A stretch of 64,000 nucleotides of DNA, taken from assembly GCA_001247695.2 (NCBI GenBank), contig LGRX02035288.1, positions 62,001 through 126,000 of the forward strand. The letters run 5' to 3'. A program made the translations under genes and the position numbers. A model generated the notes under the pieces. That model saw only the letters and a program-made list of their open reading frames with translations. It had not been told where the DNA came from and ran no database searches. This document shows positions 56,759 to 64,000 of the stretch, piece by piece. This DNA comes from Cymbomonas tetramitiformis. Taxonomy: Eukaryota; Chlorophyta; Pyramimonadophyceae; Pyramimonadales; Pyramimonadaceae. Numbering within the stretch: position 1 is the first letter of the stretch; each line of letters opens with the position of its first letter.

Positions 56759-56817
56759 TAGGAATAGTTTTCAGAAGCATATGAAAAGTATTCTAGTGCT
56801 TCTGATAACTATTCCTA
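56759..56817. terminator. Hairpin with 21-nt arms just 3' of the next gene
   Basis: TAGGAATAGTTTTCAGAAGCA (56759-56779) pairs with TGCTTCTGATAACTATTCCTA (56797-56817), one mismatch, 17-nt loop. It begins 7 nt beyond the stop of the minus-strand gene at 56824 and lies between it and the next start. Mimivirus-type viruses end transcripts at such hairpins; here the role is inferred from position only. Confidence 0.55.
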
Positions 56818-56823
56818 GTTCTT

Positions 56824-57696
56824 CTATATCCTAAACGCTTTGCCTTGCCTTTTACCGCTGCCCGCGACCGGCAAGCATCTTTGAAATTTCCGAGTTTCAA
56901 AGATGCGTTTTGTATTTTGGGTGCACCCTAATTTTACAAAACGGCCGAGCGCTTCCCGTTTGTGCGGGATATTCACATTTATTCCATGGAATATTTCATA
57001 TGAATTAACACACATGCACACGCAGGGGAAACCCTCGGTCACAAGGTGCTCCGTCACAAGCGAGATCTCGCCGCTCTCGTCAAACGCGCCCAACACGGGC
57101 ACCGTCAGTATAAAGTTGCCGTGCATGTGATCCGGTCTGATCAAAGCGGCCTCAAACGAGCGCGAGCTTAAATACCTCTGCCACGCGACCGCGTCGATCC
57201 CGAGCGTGCTGGCGATGTAAAGCGGAAGGAGCACATGCACCACCGAAGCGTGCGAAAGCAGCTTTTCGCGCAGGCACGAATCCACCGCATCGTGCATCCG
57301 CCGCACCCTCTCGCCCCGTGTCGACAGTACGCAACGCCGCAGCTCTGTTGCCAAAGTCGCCGCGCTATCATCGGCACTATTCAGTTCCAATCGAAGCACG
57401 GTCGGCCTCGACTTATCCACGCGTACGTGCGCATCTATCGCGCGGTCGGAAGCATCCTGATGCAGAATCCTGGCGAACGCGCGGATCGCTTTGGCATCAC
57501 ACAAGAGAACCGCAAAATGCTGAGCCGTTCGCTCAAGGGTCGAATTCACGTACAGCTCCACCGCGCAACGCGTCTCCGCGCCGTCGCGGATGCGCTTCCA
57601 GCCGACGGTGCGATCCGTCAGGCGATCCGCGTCATCGTAATACGCGTTGAGCATACCCGCGACGACGTGCGATGCGGCGATCACTAAAGACATGGG
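56824..57696 (-). CDS. Unknown protein of the virus-like cluster, about 290 residues
   Basis: First ATG at 57696 (MSLVIAASHVVAGMLNAYYD). The frame is open about 55 codons further, with coding-like text (RFILPLIGFFLVETYRQRP) but no ATG, and crosses an A8/T8 run near 57720, so the true start may be upstream in another frame. Features: LRLELNSADDSAATLATELR, a central CLREKLLSHASVVHVLLPLY, a Cys-rich FPCVCMCVNSYEIFHGINVN, a basic C-terminus (GSGKRQGKAFRI). A perfect 12-bp inverted repeat GCATCTTTGAAA/TTTCAAAGATGC is inside the 3' coding end. No family recognised. Confidence 0.55.
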   Translation of the reverse strand, partial: PMSLVIAASHVVAGMLNAYYDDADRLTDRTVGWKRIRDGAETRCAVELYVNSTLERTAQHFAVLLCDAKAIRAFARILHQDASDRAIDAHVRVDKSRPTVLRLELNSADDSAATLATELRRCVLSTRGERVRRMHDAVDSCLREKLLSHASVVHVLLPLYIASTLGIDAVAWQRYLSSRSFEAALIRPDHMHGNFILTVPVLGAFDESGEISLVTEHLVTEGFPCVCMCVNSYEIFHGINVNIPHKREALGRFVKLGCTQNTKRIFETRKFQRCLPVAGSGKRQGKAFRI

Positions 57697-57974
57697 GCGC
57701 TGTCGATACGTTTCGACCAAAAAAAAACCGATCAGCGGTAAAATAAACCTCACGTCGCGATTACTGAACACCGAAGTCGCGAACGGGAATGACGAAGACT
57801 TGGGCACCCACAGAGACGTGCACGACGAAATGGGGGACGAAAACTGCTGTGCGGCATCTCTAGCTTAACGCATACCCCGAACACATTTCGGATCTGCGTA
57901 ATATTTGCGCAACGTACGGACGATCGACTGCTGTCTAAATTTAGAGATGATCAAAAAAGTGTTGCGTTCAAGGT

Positions 57975-57982
57975 ATATACAG
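57975..57982 (+). promoter_or_regulatory. TATA box
   Basis: GTATATAC, 69 nt before the ATG at 58051; spacing close to that of the TATA box at 54520. Confidence 0.5.
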
Positions 57983-58050
57983 CCCTCAGACCTCACAGAT
58001 GATTCATTTTATTGAAACCACTGACAAAGCACAAGCAAACACCTGCAGTC

Positions 58051-59369
58051 ATGAATAGCACCGGAATCAGCGTTGGGACTTATGCTCGCGTATCAACCGT
58101 TCACGAATACGGTATCGACTCAGCCGCGTACAGCCCCACCTCACCCGCGCACAGCCCCACCTCATACGCGTACAGCCCCACCTCACCCGCGTACAGACCC
58201 GCTTCGCCCTTTCAAACTCGCACCAAAACACCGCGTCCCATCACAATTCCGAAGAGTACGTTTCCGATAACCCCTGCCGTAGCGAAGACGGCCAGGCCGT
58301 GATCGGTATACTTAAGGCTCACGCGGAAAGTCTGCCGAGCATCTGTATTGACACGGATACCCTGCAGACGAGGAAGTCCTACCGGCCCATGCCAAAATAC
58401 GCAGAAAAGCTATCGCAAGTGGCGGCTAATGACGAGCTCCAAAAAAACCTCTACAACATCACACGAACCATCATGTCGCGGTCGTACTGCTTGGTATGCA
58501 AAGAGCACGTAGAGGAGGACGTGAAGCTTTACCAGACGTGCGAGAACAAAGCCCCGCAGCATCTGGAGTGTTCGGAATGCTTCCTCAAGATCAAATCCAC
58601 TCGCTGTTCGGTGTGCAGAAAGGAACGACTGAAAATAGAGCAAAACGAGAACTTACGGTACGATTTTTATCACACCGAGTGTCAAGACTGCCCCTTGTGC
58701 ACCGACGACACGGTGCGCACCCCTCAGGACTTACTGGAGCACGTAGAGACCGAGTGTCCTGCGGTTAATTCCTCCGACATCACCATGGACAGAAGAAAGC
58801 TAAGGTCGCTCCTCCTCAAACAGCGCGAACGCAGCTTCGCTGCGTTTTGGGCCTTACCGGAGACTCAGCAAGCCGTTTCCGAACCGATCGATCGACTGAA
58901 AAAAAAACATGCCGATACGCGCAAACGCCAGCGCGAGGAGATGGACCACGCGGAGACCGTGCACCAGGAAAGTGTTCGCAAATTGGAGGAGAAAATCACC
59001 TATCTGGAAGCGATCAACGAGAAGAACGCGTACGTAATACAAGAGCTTCGCCAACACACGGCACAGCGAGATGAAGCGGTCAAGAAAGCCGCAGAGCTTC
59101 GAGGCGAGTGTAAGAGCCTGGAACAGCAAACTGCAAAACTCCGAGAGCAAGCGGAAGAGCACAAGAAGGAGCGGTCGAAGATGGATTTAATTCGCGCGGA
59201 GAACGAAAAACTTGGGAATCATCTGGAGAATCACCGGCAACACATACTCCGCATGGAGAGTCAGCAGCGCTTTTCGCAGCGGAAGCCCGAGCGTCCGCAG
59301 AGACCCTCCGTCGTCGCACCTCACAGCTCAAAAGGTTTCCATCGGGTGCACGGTCGATCGCAGCATTAG
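58051..59369 (+). CDS. RING-type coiled-coil protein with Pol II CTD-like heptads (one frameshift)
   Basis: ATG 58051. About 25 residues in, four consecutive heptads follow the RNA polymerase II C-terminal-domain pattern YSPTSPx: YSPTSPA, HSPTSYA, YSPTSPA, YRPASPF. The frame then shifts between about 58205 and 58225; the new frame is open back to that point, with acidic text (SEEYVSDNP) before SEDGQAVIGILKAHAESLPS. Counting from the GTG at 58299: a RING-like set C64-C67, C81, H88, C91-C94, C103-C106; a second Cys cluster (C128, C131, C134) ending H147/C153; then a coiled coil from about 185 to 335 and a basic His/Ser tail. RING proteins of this kind are usually ubiquitin ligases. The heptads could recruit capping, splicing or kinase factors that bind the CTD. 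Alternatively the heptads belong to a separate 84-residue protein ending at 58302. Confidence 0.65.
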
Positions 59370-59476
59370 TAGTGGTATTAGAGACAAGGGTAAAAAAAAC
59401 CCTTCGCCGAACCAATACGGGCATAAGCCAATCTGAACAAATTTTGTAAGTGTTTTTTGTTTGGCCTGCACCGGTC

Positions 59477-59488
59477 GTATAAATATTT
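59477..59488 (+). promoter_or_regulatory. TATA box
   Basis: GTATAAATATTT, 18 nt before the ATG at 59506. Confidence 0.5.
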
Positions 59489-59505
59489 TACCCTGACCCC
59501 TGCGC

Positions 59506-59967
59506 ATGGATCACAACAGCCGTGCGCGCCGGGCCAGCAAGGCCTGGGCCCGCGTCGTGTCGAAGCGGCGGGATCGTGGCGTGTACGCGCGCCGTCGTAT
59601 CCGCGGAGAGCAGCTAGCGCGTTCTCTGGCGGAGAATCCGCGCGCCACGGGGTACGGGCGGTTCGGACACACCGATTTCGCTTACTGGCGACCACGAAAC
59701 GACGGCGAGCCCGACGATGACGGACGCTCGGCGCCGGATCTGCGCGTGCAGATCACCCGCGTTGCGGACGGAGCGCAGTACGACGCCCTGCTGCGTCGCA
59801 AGAGGCCCGACGTGGAGTGGCCGTCGGCCGACAGCTTCGTTACGCTGCGCAGCGTGCGCGGTCGGTACGCGGACGTGGGTACGAAGGTGACCTTCGCGGT
59901 GCGGACGGTGCGGTGCGGCAGCCACGCGAACGTGGCGGAGTGCGCCATGATCCGCGTCGGCCAGTGA
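59506..59967 (+). CDS. Small basic protein of the virus-like cluster, 153 residues
   Basis: Intact frame from ATG 59506 to TGA. The N-terminal 45 residues are very Arg-rich (ARRASKAWARVVSKRRDRGV), then YGRFGHTDFAYWRPRNDG, an acidic bend and a beta-rich C-terminal half (LRVQITRVADGAQYDALLRR, VGTKVTFAVRTVRCG). High GC at third positions, like its neighbours and unlike the AT-rich DNA after it. The layout suggests a nucleic-acid-binding protein, but no family is recognised. Confidence 0.6.
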   Translation: MDHNSRARRASKAWARVVSKRRDRGVYARRRIRGEQLARSLAENPRATGYGRFGHTDFAYWRPRNDGEPDDDGRSAPDLRVQITRVADGAQYDALLRRKRPDVEWPSADSFVTLRSVRGRYADVGTKVTFAVRTVRCGSHANVAECAMIRVGQ

Positions 59968-60366
59968 GCGCATTTTCATTCAAGCGTGGGCGACAGGTTA
60001 GGGTAGGCACGCTATTCACTTTATGGTCACAATTTAAACTTTTTTATTACACCGTAAATACATATTTATCATGTTTTTTATCTTCTTCAAAAGCGACTTT
60101 TAAACAGCGTCGTCCACGCATACCACATTTTTAAATATAAATGCGCACGTGTTGCTGTATGCCGGACGTAAAAAGTATTCATTACATGATCAAAAAATCA
60201 TATTATAATATTTTAAAACATGTATGCCACATATGTTATTATTAGTCTTTATTTAAACGGTTTAAAAGGTAAACTCGATGTTTTTCTGTTCAAACTAATG
60301 TAAGTAATGTCTTCGCAGGATAATTTTGAAGTGTCACAAGATTCTTCATTGTATTTGACGTCAAGA
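59968..60366. other. AT-rich spacer, boundary of the GC-rich cluster
   Basis: Base composition drops abruptly after 60000. No gene seen; it separates convergent genes. Confidence 0.45.
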
Positions 60367-62267
60367 TTAGGTTGAACGCTTGCCGGTAGGTGAAGGCGGT
60401 AACTGAACAAAATTGCCTTTGGCGTCATATGTTGATTGTTTAGATTGCTCTTTTGATCGAAGGCTGGTGCGCCTTGGTTTGGCCGGTGTCGGTGGGTTGC
60501 CGATTTCTTGTTCCACTGCTGCTCGTGCTGCTGCTTCTCGTTCCGCTAATGCTCGTACTGCTGCTTCTTGTATTGCTGCTTCTTGTTCCGCTGCTGCTCG
60601 TGCTGCTGCTTCTCGTTCCGCTAATGCTCGTACTGCTGCTTCTTGTATTGCTGCTTCTTGTTCCGTCGCTTGTGTTGCTGCTGCTCGTGCTGCTGCTTCT
60701 CGTGCTGCTGCTTCTTGTATTGCTGCTGCTTGTGCTGCTGTTGCTCCTAATCCGTTTTGTTCATTTTGGGCAATTATTAAATCATCAGAAACGGTTAAAT
60801 CATATGCCACTGGAATTGGTTTATTTACTGCTGCTGCTGCTGCTGCTGCTTTTCGTGCAGCTAGTGTTCCTGCGATTGGTTCTGATATTGGACGCGCGGC
60901 CTTTTTTGGCGGCCATTGTCGTTGGTATTCGCTGGATTTTCTTCTGGTTTGTCCGTTTCTGCTGCTTCTGTTGATCCTCGTTTCGTAAGTTCGGAAGCTG
61001 GCGACATATCCGTTTCACGCGTAGAAGGTCCCGCACCCGGATCATTAGATGCTAGTGGGAAAATTGTACCTCCATTGCGATTCATATTCAACACGGATTG
61101 TGATATTTGATTCCTCAAAGCTGGATCAAATATTCTAACAGCTGGAAACGTAGACGAACCAGGAATATTAATCGATTGTACATCAGATGAACGCATTTGA
61201 GGATTTCCCCTAACCACTTCCTGCGGTTGTGGGTTTAAGAACGCACCACCTTGCGCATCTGGTTCAAGTAGTGCCAATTGTTGCTGCGGTTCTTGCTGTT
61301 GCTGCTGCGGTTCTTGTTGTTGCTGCTGTCGCTGTTGCTGTTTTTGGCCTTCGGGCAAACCAACATATATAGCAGTTATCGCTTGTTTTATTTTTTCGTT
61401 TAGGTCTCTCTCATTCTGTAATTGTGGATCGATACGAGCATCATTTTCTCCACGTTGTGTTGTATTTACAAAATTTGAAATTAGGATATTGCCAATAAAG
61501 GTTTCGATTTTTAATTCATTGACTTGACTTTCTGCTAAAGAAAAAAATATTAAAAGACTAATATAATACCTAAATATTTCAAGCATAGTGACTTTGTAAT
61601 TATCTAACTCTTCAAGATCCTGAAATTGCTCACCACCTACTTGTTTATAATAGTTTTCTTTTGGTTGAAAAAAATGAACATATGCATAATTTAAAAAACT
61701 TTCCATAAAAGTTTTTTGTCTTAATTTAACCCAAATACCGTCAATAGTAGCATCATGATAATGTCTTGCAAGTATTAAATTTTCACTTTCTTTTGTATTT
61801 TGTAAATACCTCATAAAGTACACCAAAATTGCGAATATATCTTTAAGCACATTGTTATGTTCTATTAATATGCTGTATTGTATCATATGTATTATAGTCT
61901 TCTGCAACGATATCATTAACTCCTGCAAATGCATCCAAAAAATGAGAAGTCTCAAATTCGTATGTTTTTACTAAATTCCATAATTCCGTATATACCTTGG
62001 ATAAATCTTCATTAGTTAACGTGTTAAATGAATCGATTTCTTCTACTGGTATACGGATAGCATCTTTTAATTTTATACAAAATTTTTTGAATCTGATGAT
62101 GTGCTCTATTCCCATATCGTTTATAAATTCAGCTTCTACGGGTATATGAATTTTTTTTTATCTAATGAGTTGATTTTTTTTTTGTTACTCGATAATTTAT
62201 TAAATCCAGACTTTGACGGCGTCGTCGTCGTCATATTCAATTTTTCGAAACATTCAACGATGGACAT
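60367..62267 (-). CDS. AT-rich gene with poly-Gln and Ala/Glu repeats (frameshifted), unknown
   Basis: Pieces in three frames follow one another on the minus strand. Start MSIVECFEKL at 62267; after A-runs near 62155-62190, the frame with MGIEHIIRFKKFCIKLKDAI; after 61870, the frame with YSILIEHNNVLKDIFAILVY and ESFLNYAYVHFFQPKENYYK, a Gln-rich tract (QQQQQEPQQQ) and SSTFPAVRIFDPALRNQISQ; finally, past 60900, KAAAAAAAVNKPIPVAYDLT and tandem EAAARAAAEQEAAIQEAAVRAL repeats ending at 60367. Shifts sit at A/T homopolymers and GCT repeats. About 620 residues. The helical N-domain is not recognised. Codon use (AT-rich) differs from the neighbouring cluster, so its origin may differ. Confidence 0.5.
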
Positions 62268-62960
62268 TTTTTGACGCAATAAAATACTTGGCCCGGATGG
62301 CCCGGATTCCCGATCTTCCTACAATCGGTACCTATAGTATAAGAAGGCCAGGAGCCTGTTAACAATCATTATTAACTTTACTTTTCAATACAAGCTCTTG
62401 CACCTTTTTGTGTACCCAATTTCCCGTTTCAATTCCCGAGTGTATAACACGCATTTTGCCCTTCAATTTCCGAAGACATCATTGTCATCTTGCACCCGTA
62501 CAACTTGGTATCATCAGTGAGACTTTCGTTCCCTGCGACAGTCTTCTCCTTCCACGACCTGCGACTTCGCCTGCTTCCCGTTTAAGAAGGGGAGAACGAC
62601 CTTTACTTTTCGTCACCAAAAACAAGGTCAAGCCCGGCGAATTTCTGACTTTTGGCCCATTTTTCACGCCTCCCCTGCCCACATAATTATATGTTGCCGA
62701 CATGGTCCCCCACGTTCCTAGAGCGAAAACCGACCTCCTGAAGTGCGCACCAAAAGACATCCCGGAAGTTGGGACTCAAGATCTTACTTTGGCTTAGCCA
62801 AAAAACAGCCCATGATGGGGAAGTCATCATGCTTGATACCCTGGGCGATCCCCCCTCGGACCCCGGTGCAATTTGGGCAACGTAGCCGACTAGCACAGGG
62901 ATGCAACCGCAATCAATGTTCGCCCAACACTATATTCTATCATTCACCTGCGCCTTTGCG

Positions 62961-62968
62961 TATATAAG
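62961..62968 (+). promoter_or_regulatory. TATA box
   Basis: TATATAAG, 50 nt before the ATG at 63018. Confidence 0.55.
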
Positions 62969-63017
62969 CCCCCCCATACCATCGAAACATTGCACCAGCC
63001 ACCAAAACTTTGACATT

Positions 63018-63779
63018 ATGGTCGAAAAGTCTCGCCCTGAATTCGGCCCTCTCAGCCCCCCTGAGTGCACCCCACCCTTGCAGGCGGGTTTCGATGCCAA
63101 CCGACCCATGGCGTTAATACAAGGTCAAACACATCCCAATGGATCTATATTACCACCCATGACCTCATCTCGCCATTCCCACTCACCTTTCACCCAGCCG
63201 CCCCACGCCACCCTCCCACTCAGCGCTCAACCTGAAATTGCACACCCCCTGTGGCTACCCCCTGAGTGCACCCCACCCTTGCAGGCGGGTTTCGATGCCA
63301 ACCGACCCATGGCGTTAATACAAGGTCAAACACATCCCAATGGATGCATACTACCACCCATGACCTCATCTCGCCATTCCCACTCACCTTTCACCCAGCC
63401 GCCCCACGCCACCCTCCCACTCAGCGCTCAACCTGAAATTGCACACCCCCTGTGGCTACCCCCTGAGTGCACCCCACCCTTGCAGGCGGGTTTCGATGCC
63501 AACCGACCCATGGCGTTAATACAAGGTCAAACACATCCCAATGGATCTATATTACCACCCATGACCTCATCTCGCCATTCCCACTCACCTTTCACCCAGC
63601 CGCCCCACGCCACCCCCCCACTCAGCGCTCAGCCTGAAACCACAATCGTGGGAGATTTTCACGGATTTTTGAAAGTGCGATTTCGCCCCCCTTCCTTTTC
63701 TCGAATCATTCAATGGACCCCAAATTTGGGTTCCACGCTAAGAAATACGTATAGGACCGCCCCCCCGCACTTGTCCTAG
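63018..63779 (+). CDS. Protein of three 67-residue repeats, unknown
   Basis: ATG 63018 (MVEKSRPEFGPLSPPECTPP) is chosen because a TATA box lies 50 nt upstream; the frame is open further up without support. 253 residues. The core is three almost identical units, each PPECTPPLQAGFDANRPMAL, IQGQTHPNG(S/C)ILPPMTSSRH, SHSPFTQPPHATLPLSAQPE. The 201-bp unit is a multiple of 3, so repeat expansion kept the frame. Ends with VRFRPPSFSRIIQWTPN and TYRTAPPHLS. Pro/His-rich, no signal peptide, no known domain. It could still be a chance-open satellite. Confidence 0.45.
   Translation: MVEKSRPEFGPLSPPECTPPLQAGFDANRPMALIQGQTHPNGSILPPMTSSRHSHSPFTQPPHATLPLSAQPEIAHPLWLPPECTPPLQAGFDANRPMALIQGQTHPNGCILPPMTSSRHSHSPFTQPPHATLPLSAQPEIAHPLWLPPECTPPLQAGFDANRPMALIQGQTHPNGSILPPMTSSRHSHSPFTQPPHATPPLSAQPETTIVGDFHGFLKVRFRPPSFSRIIQWTPNLGSTLRNTYRTAPPHLS
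63061..63663 (+). repeat. 201-bp tandem repeat, three copies
   Basis: CTGAGTGCACCCCACCCTTG recurs at 63061, 63262 and 63463. Units differ at very few bases. Confidence 0.95.
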
Positions 63780-64000
63780 ACCGTTATCAAAATTTCGAAG
63801 TTTAGGTGTGGCCTTGATAACAAGCATGAGCTCCACAATTTTCACCACCTCACCCTGCCTTCACCCCCCTTCGCTTCCGCTCCCCTTATGACCTCAACCC
63901 TTCATCGTATGGGCAAATGAAGTTGATATTCAGATTCTACGCTAAAAATAAGTCAAAATATGTCAACATCACCTCGCTCGACTCAAATTCAACGACTGTT
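63780..64000. other. Window end, no feature seen
   Basis: No coding frame or repeat supported. Confidence 0.4.

Noticed and set aside
51531..59967. Firm assignment to mirusviruses or to a named giant-virus family
   Set aside because: Gene lengths and style are suggestive, but no hallmark protein (capsid, terminase, polymerase) could be recognised by eye.
62901..63017. Longer N-terminus of the repeat protein
   Set aside because: The upstream codons overlap the TATA box, so the ATG at 63018 is preferred.

Overview
This window is nuclear DNA of a eukaryote, most likely a green alga. The evidence is one gene split by GT/AG introns, a secreted enzyme with a long (hydroxy)proline-type PPSPPP linker as in green algal wall and surface proteins, TGTAA-like 3' signals, and a very dense load of LTR retroelements, small DNA transposons and minisatellites. 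A prasinophyte such as Pyramimonadales (Cymbomonas-like) would fit, but the species is inference. I saw no rRNA, no intact tRNA gene and no CRISPR array.

Layout. 0-15 kb: satellite-like repeats, decayed Gag-like ORFs, a complete 1.7-kb LTR element (4562-6272) and a 663-bp TIR element (9084-9746). 15.3-17.3 kb: an intact intronless gene for a membrane-anchored purple acid phosphatase-like protein on the minus strand. 18-27.9 kb: a nest of elements. Two nearly identical Gag copies point in opposite directions; one is split by a complete short LTR element (18776-20742), the other by a DNA transposon (25044-26112). 28-35 kb: a foldback element (30.69-32.86 kb) and little else. 35.4-40.8 kb: a TMEM135-like gene on the minus strand, at least eight exons. 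42-45.9 kb: a Gag-only LTR element (42790-44694, perfect 5-bp target duplication) inserted in another Gag-like gene, then a further Gag 3' end with LTR. 46.7-51.5 kb: a 64-bp minisatellite, then a Ty3/gypsy-type polyprotein (membrane segments, RT, RNase H) ending in a DNA-cytosine-methyltransferase-like motif. 51.5-60 kb: a compact cluster of five intronless genes with close TATA boxes and short spacers that looks like a piece of a large DNA virus or its relic: a C-type-lectin proline-rich surface protein, two unknown proteins, a RING/coiled-coil protein preceded by RNA polymerase II CTD-like heptads, and a small basic protein. 60-64 kb: an AT-rich low-complexity gene and a gene with three in-frame 201-bp repeats.

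Shared logic. The LTR elements of several families use the same primer-binding site, GGTTATGGG(C/A)CC, complementary to the anticodon arm of initiator tRNA-Met (half-tRNA priming, as in Drosophila copia), and most have a polypurine tract ending GGTGGTG. Three DNA elements share 12-bp TIRs TGTCYAYTACCC, 4-bp target duplications and repeated internal palindromes.

Caution. Nearly every long coding region outside the phosphatase and TMEM135-like genes carries single-base frameshifts, several at homopolymers. This is either decay or long-read assembly error; reads would decide. Coordinates of degenerate repeats are approximate.
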